Positions 46,515 to 55,772 of a stretch of 64,000 bases of DNA are shown piece after piece. Position numbers and translations under genes: made by a program. This stretch comes from Flavobacterium gelidilacus DSM 15343 (lineage in GTDB: Bacteria > Bacteroidota > Bacteroidia > Flavobacteriales > Flavobacteriaceae): contig NZ_AUGN01000004.1 of NCBI RefSeq assembly GCF_000422685.1, positions 363,224 to 427,223 of the forward strand, given 5' to 3'. Below the pieces are notes generated by a model. That model worked only from the letters and a program-made list of their open reading frames with translations, had not been told where the DNA came from and made no database searches. The first letter of the stretch is position 1; the number at the start of each line of letters is the position of its first letter.

Positions 46515-47453
46515 ATGAAAGGTCTAAAGCTTAAAAATATTTTTTTATTTGTTATTGCTTTTTTTAGTATTTTAACTATAAATGCACAAGATCCTAAATT
46601 ACAAAAAGAGATTATTAATAAGCTAAACGAAGTTCATAAACCAACTTTTAAAACACGCGATTCTTTAACATCTATTTATAAAGTTATTTATGAAAAGATA
46701 AGTTATACAACAGATACAATTATTAAGAATAATTTATTCAAAAAAATTGAAGAATTAGACGTTGTTTCTGATAAAAATACGGCTAAAGAATTAGATAATG
46801 AATTTGGTTTTATTAGACAGTTTCCTTCTAATCAAATATCTTTAGATGTTTTGCACTATAAAGTAACAAAACGGGAAGCAACCGATAAGTATGAAGTTTT
46901 TAATGCCTTATTTAGTTCGTTATCTTTTGATTTACAAAACAGCCCAAAAGGACTGCAATTAAAAGAACAATTAATTAATTTTAAAAACAGCAATATTGGT
47001 AGTGATGCTCCTGATTTTGTTGTTAAAGATATAAGCAATACAACTTTGAGTTTAGCTTCATTTAAGAATAGTAAATATGTCTTATTAACTTTTGGAAATA
47101 CTACTTCACAGTCCTGTATTGATGAAAATGTTTATTTAAAAGAAGTTTTTCAGAAGTATAATCAAAATGGATTAGAGGTAATAAATATAGCTATTGATGA
47201 TAATATGGAAGTTTTAAGAAAGTCAATTGTAGCACAAAAAATTGAAATGTTTAAAAATATTCCTTTAATTTCAAATGATGTTCCTTTATTAGAAAGCTAT
47301 TTTGTTTATTCAATTCCACAGAAAATTCTAATAGATAAAAATGGTGTTATTATTGGTAGATGGCGTGGTTCAAATAGCATTACTAAAAAAGAACTCAATT
47401 TAGTTTTGGCTAATTTGTTTAAAGTTGTGGCAAGTTCTAATACTGTTCACTAA
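46515..47453 (+). CDS. thioredoxin-fold (TlpA/AhpC-like) exported protein
   Basis: The 312-residue protein has a signal peptide (IFLFVIAFFSILTINAQD), a helical region (about 25-160) and a TlpA/Redoxin-like domain (about 165-300): IGSDAPDFVVKDISNTTLSLASFKNSKYVLLTFG. At the usual CxxC site it has TTSQSCIDE, so only the second Cys remains and a classical thiol-disulfide exchange is doubtful. It follows parC by 147 bp but is likely separate. Terminator follows. Confidence 0.8.
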   Translation: MKGLKLKNIFLFVIAFFSILTINAQDPKLQKEIINKLNEVHKPTFKTRDSLTSIYKVIYEKISYTTDTIIKNNLFKKIEELDVVSDKNTAKELDNEFGFIRQFPSNQISLDVLHYKVTKREATDKYEVFNALFSSLSFDLQNSPKGLQLKEQLINFKNSNIGSDAPDFVVKDISNTTLSLASFKNSKYVLLTFGNTTSQSCIDENVYLKEVFQKYNQNGLEVINIAIDDNMEVLRKSIVAQKIEMFKNIPLISNDVPLLESYFVYSIPQKILIDKNGVIIGRWRGSNSITKKELNLVLANLFKVVASSNTVH

Positions 47454-47468
47454 AAAAAAAAATAATTA

Positions 47469-47502
47469 AAAAAAAGCTTCTCAATTACGAGAAGCTTTTT
47501 TT
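47469..47502. terminator. bidirectional terminator
   Basis: AAAAGCTTCTC pairs with GAGAAGCTTTT around AATTAC, with T-run after; lies between the thioredoxin-fold gene and terC. Confidence 0.85.
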
Positions 47503-47506
47503 TGCT

Positions 47507-48277
47507 TTATTTTTTCTTTCTCATAGTCATGTTTATAAACTCAACACCTAAAGAGAAAGCAATTGCAAAATATAAATATCCTTTTGGAACCGCACCAACA
47601 TGTTGACCAGCTAATTCAGCGTTTGATAAATGCATGCTTTCTGTAATTAGCATAAAACCAATTAAGATTAAGAACGCTAATCCTAAGATTTGAATAGATG
47701 GATTTTTGTTGACAAAATTTCCAACAGGAACTGCAAAAAGCATCATAATTCCAACTGAAATCACAACTGCAGTAATCATAATAATTAAAGCACCTTCAAG
47801 ACCATTTGTCATTCCAACAGCAGTTAAAATACTATCTACGGAAAATATTAAATCTATCATTAAGATCTGTATAATAACATTACTAAAAGTTGCTTTCGCA
47901 GCAGATTTCAGCGTAATTTCTTCTTCACCTTTATGATCTACCTTTTCATGAATTTCTTTGGTACTTTTATAGATTAAAAATAATCCACCTAATAATAGGA
48001 TTAAAGCTTGACCAGTGATTTCGGCAGAGAACCACCCAAAATCAAAGCTAAACCAAGGAGCTTTCATAGCAATTAATAACGTAATCCCAAATAAAAGAGC
48101 AATTCGCATAAACATCGCTAAAAATAATCCTATTTGTGTAGCTTTTTTTCGTTTTTCTTGGGGTAATTTACCTGTTACAATTGAAATAAAGATGATGTTA
48201 TCAATACCTAAAATAATCTCTAAAAAAGTCAAGGTTAATAAGGCAATCCAAGCATCTGCATTTAAAAAAACTTCCAT
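47507..48277 (-). CDS. TerC family integral membrane protein
   Basis: The 256-residue protein has about seven membrane segments. The TerC signature appears twice: WIALLTLTFLEIILGIDNIIFIS near the start and VIIQILMIDLIFSVDSILTAVGMT in the middle, both with the conserved acidic residues in helices. Members export metal ions such as Mn or act in tellurite resistance. Single gene with a terminator. Confidence 0.93.
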   Translation of the reverse strand: MEVFLNADAWIALLTLTFLEIILGIDNIIFISIVTGKLPQEKRKKATQIGLFLAMFMRIALLFGITLLIAMKAPWFSFDFGWFSAEITGQALILLLGGLFLIYKSTKEIHEKVDHKGEEEITLKSAAKATFSNVIIQILMIDLIFSVDSILTAVGMTNGLEGALIIMITAVVISVGIMMLFAVPVGNFVNKNPSIQILGLAFLILIGFMLITESMHLSNAELAGQHVGAVPKGYLYFAIAFSLGVEFINMTMRKKK

Positions 48278-48305
48278 TTAATTAAGATTTATTGTTAGTA
48301 TTGTT

Positions 48306-48686
48306 TTAATCTAATTTGTAAACGATTCCTTTTTGTTTTATTGCTTCACCTACAAAATTGTATTCAAAAGTATACGAATTTTTTGAAGTAGTCAATATTT
48401 TTACTTGAAGTGCTTTTTTTTCTGCCATGTTTTTCGGCTTACTATTTTTTATAATGTATTCGCAATCGTTTGTCCATCGTACATCATATGAGTCAGTTAT
48501 GCCTTCATAAGTTTCTATTTGAATGGAATCATTACGTTCGAAAGTAGTAATAAATTTTTTTTCATCAACCTCTATTTCCGATTTGAATTTACCTGTTTTA
48601 AAATCCTTACAGTTGCGTTCTTGATTGTAACAAGACGTAAGAAGAAAAAGTAAACTGTATAATGTGAATTGTAAATTGTATTTCAT
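48306..48686 (-). CDS. small lipoprotein, unknown
   Basis: The 126-residue protein has a lipoprotein signal (FTLYSLLFLLTSCYNQ, Cys19) and a beta-rich body with DVRWTNDCEYIIKN and EKKALQVKILTTSKNSYTFEYNFVG. Proteins like this are sometimes mislabelled as topoisomerase IV in this group because of neighbouring genes; nothing in the sequence supports that label. No family function known to me. Confidence 0.65.
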   Translation of the reverse strand: MKYNLQFTLYSLLFLLTSCYNQERNCKDFKTGKFKSEIEVDEKKFITTFERNDSIQIETYEGITDSYDVRWTNDCEYIIKNSKPKNMAEKKALQVKILTTSKNSYTFEYNFVGEAIKQKGIVYKLD

Positions 48687-48738
48687 AATTGTTTTTTTAT
48701 TTCTGAAAATCTAAAATCAGAAAATCTGAATATCTTTT

Positions 48739-49314
48739 TTATTGTAATTTTTTTAATTCGTCATCAGTAAAATGCTTATTACTTTTCTCTTGAGCAAATT
48801 TTTCAGCATTGTAATTATTAGATTTATTTTTCGGAATTGTTAAGCTTGTCCATTCATCTTTTTTTAGCATTTTTGCATAAAAAACAATTTGTCCTATGTG
48901 ATATGGATAATGTGCCAATTGTCTGTTTATTGCATCTAAAGCAGTTTGGCCTTCGTTTCTAATATAAATTATTTGTGAAAGTTGCTCAGGTTTTAATTCT
49001 TCAATGGCTTTGAAAAAACAATTCCAGCCTTCATTCCAAATTTTCAAGATTTCTTCTTTTGAATTAACTGTATTTTCAAATTCACTATCACGATTTCTCC
49101 ATTCTTTTTCTCCATCAGAATTCAAAAAACCGGTCCAACGTGAAAGCATATTTCCCGCCATATGTTTTATTATAGTTGCAATTGAATTGGTATTTTCATT
49201 AACCGAAGCAAAAAGTTGTTCTTCTTCTAATTGATCCATTGCTTTTTCAGAAACCGTTTTATAATAAAGCATTTGCTTTTTTACACTAACTAGAAAAATA
49301 TTATTTATCTCCAT
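48739..49314 (-). CDS. DinB-like (DUF1572) protein
   Basis: The 191-residue helical protein matches the DinB/DUF1572 superfamily: IATIIKHMAGNMLSRWTGFL near the N-terminus and RQLAHYPYHIGQIVFYAKML later, with His residues placed like the metal-binding triad of the fold. DinB-like proteins include thiol-dependent metalloenzymes. Its frame overlaps the 3' end of the DUF6095 gene by 14 bp, so they are co-transcribed. Activity unknown. Confidence 0.85.
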   Translation of the reverse strand: MEINNIFLVSVKKQMLYYKTVSEKAMDQLEEEQLFASVNENTNSIATIIKHMAGNMLSRWTGFLNSDGEKEWRNRDSEFENTVNSKEEILKIWNEGWNCFFKAIEELKPEQLSQIIYIRNEGQTALDAINRQLAHYPYHIGQIVFYAKMLKKDEWTSLTIPKNKSNNYNAEKFAQEKSNKHFTDDELKKLQ

Positions 49315-49528
49315 CGAAAAGGCTTTTTACAATTGTGGTAACTCCTTTAAACATAAAAAATATAGCTAAAGCACAGCAAAAAACACCAATGCCTAAAACT
49401 ATTTCATAATAAGGATGATTTTGGTTTTTAAAAGAAGTATTTATAACAACTGGTCCAATAAACAGAAGAGGTAAAGCTCCTGATAAATATTGTATTCCTT
49501 TGGCTAGTATTTTTTTGTTTGTTGGCAT
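49301..49528 (-). CDS. DUF6095-like small membrane protein
   Basis: From the ATG at 49528 (MPTNKKILAKGIQYLSG) the product is 75 residues with two membrane segments (about 14-32 and 42-66). A longer frame starting at 49573 would run into murQ and is not preferred. The gene lies between murQ and the DUF1572 gene on the same strand. The order murQ-DUF6095 is typical of Flavobacteriaceae. Confidence 0.75.
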   Translation of the reverse strand: MPTNKKILAKGIQYLSGALPLLFIGPVVINTSFKNQNHPYYEIVLGIGVFCCALAIFFMFKGVTTIVKSLFDGDK

Positions 49529-49538
49529 GTTATAGTAA

Positions 49539-50351
49539 TTAAGGTTTAAAGTTTTCAACCGCTTTTCTAACACTTCCGTATTTTTTAAGCAATATTTCAG
49601 CTAATTTGTAATCAACATTAATTTCATCCATAATCATTTTTACACCTCTATCTACAAGCTTGTTGTTGCTTAACTGCATATCAACCATCTTGTTTCCTTT
49701 GACTTTCCCTAATTGAATCATAGCTGAAGTAGAAATCATATTCAAAACCAATTTCTGAGCTGTTCCCGCTTTCATTCGGCTGCTTCCTGTCACAAATTCA
49801 GGTCCAACAACAACTTCTATTGGAAATTTAGCCACTTTGGATAACGGACTTCCTTCATTACATGTAATACAAGCCGTTGTGATGTTTTTTTCGTTACACT
49901 TTTCTAAACCACCAATCACATATGGAGTTGTTCCAGAAGCAGCAATTCCAACTACAATATCTTTGTCAGTAATCATGCATTCATTTAAATCATTCCATGC
50001 TTGTTCGGTGTCGTCTTCTGCATTTTCAACAGCTCTTCTGATAGCTACATCACTTCCAGCAATTAATCCAATTACCATATCAAATGGAACACCAAAAGTT
50101 GGAGGACATTCAGAGGCATCTAAAATTCCCAATCGTCCAGAAGTTCCTGCTCCAATGTAGAATAAGCGACCTTCTAGTTTCATGTTAGCAACCACTTTTT
50201 TGACTAATTTTTCAATTTGTGGCAAAGCTTTTTCAACCGCTAAAGGAACTGTTTTGTCTTCGTTATTTATATTGGAAAGCAATTCTGAAACCGACATTTT
50301 TTCTAAATGTTGGTACTTGGAAGCTTGCTCAGTTGTTTTTGTAAAATTCAT
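49539..50351 (-). CDS. murQ: N-acetylmuramic acid 6-phosphate etherase
   Basis: MurQ cleaves the lactyl ether of MurNAc-6-phosphate to recycle peptidoglycan. The 270-residue protein has the SIS-domain motifs GAGTSGRLGILDASECPPTF (about 67-86), GIAASGTTPYVIGGLE, and VTGSSRMKAGTAQK with the catalytic Glu region. It is shorter than the roughly 300-residue enterobacterial form but otherwise intact. It heads a minus-strand run with DUF6095 and DUF1572 genes. Confidence 0.94.
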   Translation of the reverse strand: MNFTKTTEQASKYQHLEKMSVSELLSNINNEDKTVPLAVEKALPQIEKLVKKVVANMKLEGRLFYIGAGTSGRLGILDASECPPTFGVPFDMVIGLIAGSDVAIRRAVENAEDDTEQAWNDLNECMITDKDIVVGIAASGTTPYVIGGLEKCNEKNITTACITCNEGSPLSKVAKFPIEVVVGPEFVTGSSRMKAGTAQKLVLNMISTSAMIQLGKVKGNKMVDMQLSNNKLVDRGVKMIMDEINVDYKLAEILLKKYGSVRKAVENFKP

Positions 50352-50380
50352 TTCTGTAAGTTAAAAAGTTTAGAGAAATA

Positions 50381-50875
50381 TTAATTAGTCATTCGTTTTT
50401 TAATTTTTTTGGCTAATATTTTTAATGTTTTTGAGGTTGTTTCCATATCATTGCTATATGAAAATCCCCAAATAATAGGATTTCCTGTATTTAAATCAAC
50501 TATACTATATCTAAAACGCTTATATTTTAAATCAATAAAATCTTTTTGATAATCATAATCAAGTACAATAGAATAAACTGAATTTATATTTTTTATGTTA
50601 AATGCTTTTTCAATATCTTTTTCAACAACATTGTTCGCATAATTTAGTCTATTTTCGATTGCATTTTTTGCATTTTCAAATGGAACAACATGTATGCCTT
50701 CGTTTTCCAAAAATTGGCTTAAATTTCTAACTGTTCCAATTTTATCTTCTCTATTGGCTATACAAAATGTTGATTCATTATTTAGAATAACACTATGATC
50801 AATATTCTTTAAAGTCATTTTAGAGCATGAACTGAAAAGGAAAGTACAAAGTAACAATTTTATCTTATAATTCAT
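50381..50875 (-). CDS. small lipoprotein, unknown
   Basis: The 164-residue protein starts MNYKIKLLLCTFLFSSCSK (lipobox, Cys17). The body is mixed alpha/beta and ends in a basic helix (KTLKILAKKIKKRMTN). It is similar in size and layout to the lipoprotein at 24374, though clear identity is not seen. It starts 5 bp after the zupT-like gene stop, so it is co-transcribed with it. Confidence 0.65.
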   Translation of the reverse strand: MNYKIKLLLCTFLFSSCSKMTLKNIDHSVILNNESTFCIANREDKIGTVRNLSQFLENEGIHVVPFENAKNAIENRLNYANNVVEKDIEKAFNIKNINSVYSIVLDYDYQKDFIDLKYKRFRYSIVDLNTGNPIIWGFSYSNDMETTSKTLKILAKKIKKRMTN

Positions 50876-50880
50876 GACTT

Positions 50881-51603
50881 TTACATAAAAACAGCTAAAG
50901 TAATTCCTAAAACAATAGCAATTAATTTAGCTAAATTAAATTTATGGCCTTCACTACTTTCGAAAATTATAGTTGATGAAATATGGAATAAAATACCAAT
51001 TACAATTCCAGAAATTTGAGTGTAATATTCGGTTAAGAAATTTAAATTTGAGGAAATGTAAGTTCCCAAAGGCGTCATAAATGCAAAAACCAACATAAAA
51101 AATAGAATTGCTTTTCTATTTAGTTCAGCATTAATAAAAAACAAAGTCAAAATAATCGCAATAGGGAAGTGGTGAATCGCAATTCCGTAAGCTAATTCGT
51201 TGTGTTGACTAATTGGCATTCCTTCTAAAAGAGCATGTAAACACAAACTAAAAAACAATAACCAAGGAATCGTATTCATTTTGTCATGACCATGAACGTG
51301 ACCGTGTTCAGCACCTTTTGAAAAATATTCCAAAATAATTTGAAACACAATTCCAATCATAATAAAAAGACCAATTATACTTGTTCCATGAGAATGACCT
51401 TCATGATTGTGACCTTCATGCAAAAGGGCTTCTGCTGCATAAACTTCAGGCAACAAATGCATTACAGTTAAGGATAACAAAAAAGCACCACTAAAAGCTA
51501 AAAGTAATTTTAAGTTTTTTTTGTTTTTTGGTTGTATGAAACTTGCAATCAAATAGCCTATAACAACTGATAACAAAGGGAATATATAAATAGAATAGTT
51601 CAT
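50881..51603 (-). CDS. ZIP family metal transporter
   Basis: The 240-residue protein has eight membrane segments. A His-rich loop (HEGHNHEGHSHG, HGHVHGHDK) and the conserved helix pair SLCLHALLEGMPISQ and AYGIAIHHFPIAIILTLFF with metal-binding His residues mark it as a zinc/iron permease. It imports Zn or other divalent metals. It overlaps the methyltransferase stop by one base and precedes the lipoprotein gene. Confidence 0.92.
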   Translation of the reverse strand: MNYSIYIFPLLSVVIGYLIASFIQPKNKKNLKLLLAFSGAFLLSLTVMHLLPEVYAAEALLHEGHNHEGHSHGTSIIGLFIMIGIVFQIILEYFSKGAEHGHVHGHDKMNTIPWLLFFSLCLHALLEGMPISQHNELAYGIAIHHFPIAIILTLFFINAELNRKAILFFMLVFAFMTPLGTYISSNLNFLTEYYTQISGIVIGILFHISSTIIFESSEGHKFNLAKLIAIVLGITLAVFM

Positions 51604-52346
51604 TATTTAAAAATCATAATTAAACGTTCTGACTTGTTTTTGTAAAAAGGCTGTAATTTGTAATTTCCGAAAATATCTAGTAAATATATTTCAGCTTCTT
51701 CCATCATACGTTCAAAATCGGCTAAACGTAAAGCTTGAACTTTTTCTGTGTAATGAAATTTTTCACCATTATCTTCAAAATCTATTTCCTTATAAATATG
51801 ATTGTCTTTAACATATCTTTTAATGTGAAAATCAATGTTTTCAACCGTTTTTACTTCTTCTGGAACTAAATTTTCAATTACAAAATCAACATTCATAAAG
51901 TCAATACAAGCAAAACCATATTCGGTTAAACTGTGCTTTATGGCTTTTAAAGTTGTTAAATTGTCATCATCACTTTCAAAATAACCAAAACTGGTAAATA
52001 AATTGAAAATAGCATCATATTTACTATCACAAACATCACGCATATCGTGTACTTTGAAATGTAGTTTTTCATTCTCAGATTTTGAAGCTTCAATAATGCT
52101 ATTTTCAGATAAATCAGCTCCAGTTACATCATATCCTAAAGAATTTAAATAAACAGAATGACGCCCTTTTCCACAAGCTAAATCTAATATTTTGGCTTCT
52201 TCTGGTAAATTTAGGTAATGGGTTAAATTATCCATGAAAACTTGCGCTTCATTGTAATCTCTATCTTTATATAAAATGTGGTAATACTTGGTGTCAAACC
52301 ATGAAGCAAACCATTTTTCATTCTCTTTATTCGTATTTATTGACAT
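51603..52346 (-). CDS. class I SAM-dependent methyltransferase
   Basis: The protein (247 residues from the ATG at 52346) has the SAM motif ILDLACGKGRHSVYLNSLGYDVTG (about 50-73) and DIYKEID-like strands later. A longer frame begins at 52370, but a TAATTTTG -7 box at 52375-52382 would place the transcript start at about 52368, so MSINTNKENEKW is preferred. The motif FASWFDTKYYHILYKDRD is typical of this Bacteroidota family. Substrate unknown. It is co-transcribed with the ZIP transporter. Confidence 0.85.
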   Translation of the reverse strand: MSINTNKENEKWFASWFDTKYYHILYKDRDYNEAQVFMDNLTHYLNLPEEAKILDLACGKGRHSVYLNSLGYDVTGADLSENSIIEASKSENEKLHFKVHDMRDVCDSKYDAIFNLFTSFGYFESDDDNLTTLKAIKHSLTEYGFACIDFMNVDFVIENLVPEEVKTVENIDFHIKRYVKDNHIYKEIDFEDNGEKFHYTEKVQALRLADFERMMEEAEIYLLDIFGNYKLQPFYKNKSERLIMIFK

Positions 52347-52374
52347 TAATTCTTTTTCCATTGGATTCATCTTG

Positions 52375-52382
52375 CAAAATTA
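52375..52382 (-). promoter_or_regulatory. -7 promoter box (TAATTTTG)
   Basis: Read on the minus strand it matches TAnnTTTG, 29 bp from the preferred methyltransferase start at 52346. It is only 3 bp from an opposing box at 52386. Confidence 0.45.
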
Positions 52383-52385
52383 GTG

Positions 52386-52393
52386 TATTTTTG
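52386..52393 (+). promoter_or_regulatory. -7 promoter box (TATTTTTG)
   Basis: It matches TAnnTTTG for the THUMP methyltransferase gene starting at 52452, back to back with the box at 52375-52382. Confidence 0.45.
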
Positions 52394-52451
52394 CAGAACT
52401 TATTCCGATTTTTTGGAATTTGGAATTTTTAAATTTGGAATTTAACAAAGA

Positions 52452-53612
52452 ATGGAAGAAAATTTTAAAATGGTTGCCAAAACCTTATTTGGTTTTGAAG
52501 AGCTTTTAGAAAAAGAATTAATACAATTAGGTGCTCAACATGTTAAAGTTGGAACTCGTGTAGTGACTTTTTATGGAGACAAAGGATTTATGTACAAGGC
52601 AAATTTAGCTTTGCGTACAGCTTTAAAAGTCCTTAAACCTATAAATGAATTCAAGGCTTTTAATGATAAGTCTTTGTATGATGGAATTCAAAGAATAGAT
52701 TGGAGTAAATATTTAAGCCAACACCAAACGTTTGTAATTGAAACGACTTTGCATTCAGATCATTTCAATCACAGTCAATTTGTGGCTTTGAAATCAAAAG
52801 ATGCTATTGTGGATCAATTTAGAGACAAAACAGGAACTCGTCCTGATATTGATAAAGATTTTCCAGATGTAAAAATTCATGTTCATATTGATAGAGACTT
52901 AGTAACAGTTTCTTTAGATACTTCAGGTGAATCTTTACACCGAAGAGGTTATAAAACGGCAACAAATATTGCACCTATAAACGAAGTTTTAGCAGCAGGA
53001 ATGTTGTTGCTATCTGGTTGGGACGGAACATCACATTTTATAGATCCAATGTGTGGAAGTGGAACTATTTTAGCGGAAGCGGCTATGATCGCTTGTAATA
53101 TTCCAGCAAATATCAATAGAAAAGAATTTGCTTTTGAAAAATGGAGCGATTGGGATAGTGAATTATTTGATAAGATTTTAGAATCATTATTAAAGAAAAC
53201 ACGTGATTTTCATTACACAATAACTGGATATGATAAAGCTCCAAGTGCTGTGATGAAAGCTAAAGATAATATCAAAAATGCTAATTTAGATGAGTTTGTA
53301 AAAATTAGAGAAGCTAACTTCTTTGAAACAGAAAAGCAAACAGAAGGACCATTACACATGGTTTTTAATCCACCTTATGGAGAACGTTTGAATATTAAAA
53401 TGGAGCGTTTTTATAGAGAAATTGGTGATACTTTAAAGAATAATTATTCGAACACAAATGCTTGGTTTATTACAGCTAATTTAGAAGGATTAAAGTTTGT
53501 AGGTTTAAGACCTTCAAGAAAAATTAAATTGTTTAATGGAAAATTAGAAACTCGTTTTGTAAAATATGAAATGTATGCAGGAAGCAAGAGAACTAAGTTT
53601 CAAGTAGATTAA
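52452..53612 (+). CDS. THUMP domain SAM-dependent RNA methyltransferase
   Basis: The 386-residue protein has an N-terminal ferredoxin-like/THUMP region (about 1-165) and a methyltransferase domain (about 170-385) with DPMCGSGTILAEAAMIA (SAM site) and the catalytic NPPYGERL motif of N2-guanine RNA methyltransferases. It is like the N-terminal half of RlmL or YpsC. The RNA target (probably 23S rRNA G2445) is inferred from family only. It opens a two-gene unit with the 77-residue protein. Confidence 0.92.
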   Translation: MEENFKMVAKTLFGFEELLEKELIQLGAQHVKVGTRVVTFYGDKGFMYKANLALRTALKVLKPINEFKAFNDKSLYDGIQRIDWSKYLSQHQTFVIETTLHSDHFNHSQFVALKSKDAIVDQFRDKTGTRPDIDKDFPDVKIHVHIDRDLVTVSLDTSGESLHRRGYKTATNIAPINEVLAAGMLLLSGWDGTSHFIDPMCGSGTILAEAAMIACNIPANINRKEFAFEKWSDWDSELFDKILESLLKKTRDFHYTITGYDKAPSAVMKAKDNIKNANLDEFVKIREANFFETEKQTEGPLHMVFNPPYGERLNIKMERFYREIGDTLKNNYSNTNAWFITANLEGLKFVGLRPSRKIKLFNGKLETRFVKYEMYAGSKRTKFQVD

Positions 53613-53677
53613 TTTGGATAACGGATTTTCAGATTTTAGATTTTCAAACTGCCTTTTAACCTTTTAAAATTAAAAAA

Positions 53678-53911
53678 ATGAGCAAAAAAACAAAAGCATT
53701 TTTATTTAACCTTTTAGGATTTACATTTTTCTACATAATTTCCTATTTTGTAGTAATGACATTTGGTGTTTTACAAGGCCTATGGATTGCAGCTACAAGT
53801 TTTGTGATTTCAACTCTTTTGGCTCCAAAATTTCAAACGGTAAAAACTAGTGAAGGAGAAAAATTATTTATGAAATGGATTTTTATAAAAGGATTGAGAG
53901 AGATTAAGTAA
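53678..53911 (+). CDS. small membrane protein, unknown
   Basis: The 77-residue protein has two close membrane segments (about 8-26 and 30-47) and a C-terminal basic-acidic tail (KTSEGEKLFMKWIFIKG). It lies 66 bp after the THUMP methyltransferase gene. I do not recognise a family. Confidence 0.6.
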   Translation: MSKKTKAFLFNLLGFTFFYIISYFVVMTFGVLQGLWIAATSFVISTLLAPKFQTVKTSEGEKLFMKWIFIKGLREIK

Positions 53912-53913
53912 GC

Positions 53914-54975
53914 TTATTTAGTTAATGTTTTATCGATTTGTTCAATTATTTGATCGATAGAATTAGTATTAGTGTTAATGCCGGTTTTGTTTTTTCCAAA
54001 AGGGCCATATTTTTCAATAGGAGTAACAGCGAAAAGACCAATTACTGGAGTTTTTGTAGCACAGGCTAAATGCATCATTCCACTATCAGCACCGATGAAA
54101 TATTTTGTATTTGATATAAATGCAGCTATTTCCCTAATGTCTTTGCTGTAATAAGTTGGAGCTTTAAAATTAATTTGTGATACGTTTTCAACAGGTAAAA
54201 TTTCAACTATATTATAATTTGGAAATTTAATAAGTAGTTTTGAATAAAACTCATTCCACCAATTTTCACTATAACATTTGTCTCCAGTTGCATATGTAAA
54301 AATAGATATAGTTTGCTTTTCCTTAAAAGGAACTATTAAATTTAATTTTTCGTTAGCATTTATTATTTCACTTTCGCTTATGCGTAAATTAAGTTCTTTT
54401 ATTGGTTCTTCATTTATTTTTTCAAGAGAAGAATTATAGATATAATTGCGAAACCTGTAAACAGGTAATTTTGCAAAATGTTTTTGTTTAGCATTAAATT
54501 TGATGATATTATCAAATTCGGTCCCATAAAATTTATATTTTGCATTTGAAAGTTCAGTAGCAATCTTACCGGATGATGATTTTGCTTCAATATTTATTGT
54601 TAAATCATACCTTTTGAAAATTAATAAAAACCATCTGTATAAGTATTGATGTAATTTTTTAAAATGTTTTTTAGGTAAAACTATATAATTTCTAATAGGT
54701 TCATAATTTTGAAAAACAACTTTAGCAACTTCTCCTTTAACAAATAAGTCAATTTTTGCATTAGGAAAAATTTCAATAACTTCCTGAATCATTGGAGTGT
54801 ACAGTAAAGTATTTCCTAATCTATGATTAGGTCTAATAATTAAAATTCGTTTAATTTTAGAAAGATCATCAATGAATTTTATATCAGAATAATTTCTATG
54901 GGAATTACCAATCGAATTAGTTAATAATTTAGTTACTTTCCTTCTAAAAACATTGATCTCTTTGATTATCTTCAT
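53914..54975 (-). CDS. glycosyltransferase family 9 (heptosyltransferase-like)
   Basis: The 353-residue protein has the GT9 features RILIIRPNHRLGNTLLYTPMI (about 47-67) and the C-terminal sugar-nucleotide block YFIGADSGMMHLACATKTPVIGLF with the conserved D-G-H. GT9 enzymes add heptose or other sugars to lipopolysaccharide core; the exact sugar is unknown here. Single gene. Confidence 0.9.
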   Translation of the reverse strand: MKIIKEINVFRRKVTKLLTNSIGNSHRNYSDIKFIDDLSKIKRILIIRPNHRLGNTLLYTPMIQEVIEIFPNAKIDLFVKGEVAKVVFQNYEPIRNYIVLPKKHFKKLHQYLYRWFLLIFKRYDLTINIEAKSSSGKIATELSNAKYKFYGTEFDNIIKFNAKQKHFAKLPVYRFRNYIYNSSLEKINEEPIKELNLRISESEIINANEKLNLIVPFKEKQTISIFTYATGDKCYSENWWNEFYSKLLIKFPNYNIVEILPVENVSQINFKAPTYYSKDIREIAAFISNTKYFIGADSGMMHLACATKTPVIGLFAVTPIEKYGPFGKNKTGINTNTNSIDQIIEQIDKTLTK

Positions 54976-55085
54976 TTTATATGTACTAAGTAGGTAAAAA
55001 TAAAACTTTAGATCTTGATATAAAAATTTAAATGAAAAAATAATATTTTAATAACAAATGTTTATGAAGAAGTTATATTACAATA

Positions 55086-55772
55086 TCAGTTTTTCTTATT
55101 TTTTTTATAAATAGGAATCATGTAGCTTAGTGTGTAATTAAATCCAGTTCCAAACTTACCATCATATGTCCTGTTGAAACCTGGAATGAATAAATTATCA
55201 AAATTATTTGGCTTTTTATTGGAAACTAAATAGTTTAATCGAACAGAAAATCCAACATATAAATTATTAAAAACTTCTGCTTTTAAACCTCCAACAATTT
55301 CTATCCAACTTGCATTTAGACCGTCAAATTTTTCACCAGATTCAAGAGTCGTTAAGCCATAATAATTTGTTGAATCATAAATAGAGTAGGTGTTTAACGT
55401 TTGATTAAAAGTACTTACACCATAACGCATTCCTACAAAAATCATGTTTTCCATGTCCAACCAATTTTCGTAAGAATTGTAATCAAAACCAACTTTAAAA
55501 TAGGTTCCTTTTGTTGTGAAGTTGAATCTGTCATCATCTGAAGTTCTTTCTTCGTTGCCTAATTCTCCAGCCACATAAAACTTTTGCGAAATTCTGTAAT
55601 CACCTACAAATTCTATTCCTTGATAATCTTTGTCATATAATGATTTTGTTATGCGATGTAAATCAACTCCAACACGAACACCATATTTCTCTTTTATAGT
55701 ATCGTTTTTTACTTGTGAAAATCCAATAAAAGAAAAACACAGGAAAAGTAAACTAAAAATATATTTTGACAT
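55086..55772 (-). CDS. exported outer-membrane-like protein, unknown
   Basis: From the ATG at 55772 the product is 228 residues with a signal peptide (MSKYIFSLLFLCFSFIGFSQ) and a beta-barrel-like body (GVRVGVDLHRITKSLYD, GTYFKVGFDYNSYENW, FVGMRYGVSTF, GFSVRLNYL). The DUF6048 family of Bacteroidota has this form; that label is tentative. It overlaps the end of the upstream lipoprotein gene by 20 bp, so the two are translationally coupled. Confidence 0.7.
   Translation of the reverse strand: MSKYIFSLLFLCFSFIGFSQVKNDTIKEKYGVRVGVDLHRITKSLYDKDYQGIEFVGDYRISQKFYVAGELGNEERTSDDDRFNFTTKGTYFKVGFDYNSYENWLDMENMIFVGMRYGVSTFNQTLNTYSIYDSTNYYGLTTLESGEKFDGLNASWIEIVGGLKAEVFNNLYVGFSVRLNYLVSNKKPNNFDNLFIPGFNRTYDGKFGTGFNYTLSYMIPIYKKNKKN

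Noticed and set aside
48306..48686. Label of topoisomerase IV for the small lipoprotein
   Set aside because: The sequence is a 126-residue lipoprotein with no topoisomerase motif; the real ParE and ParC lie 2-6 kb upstream.
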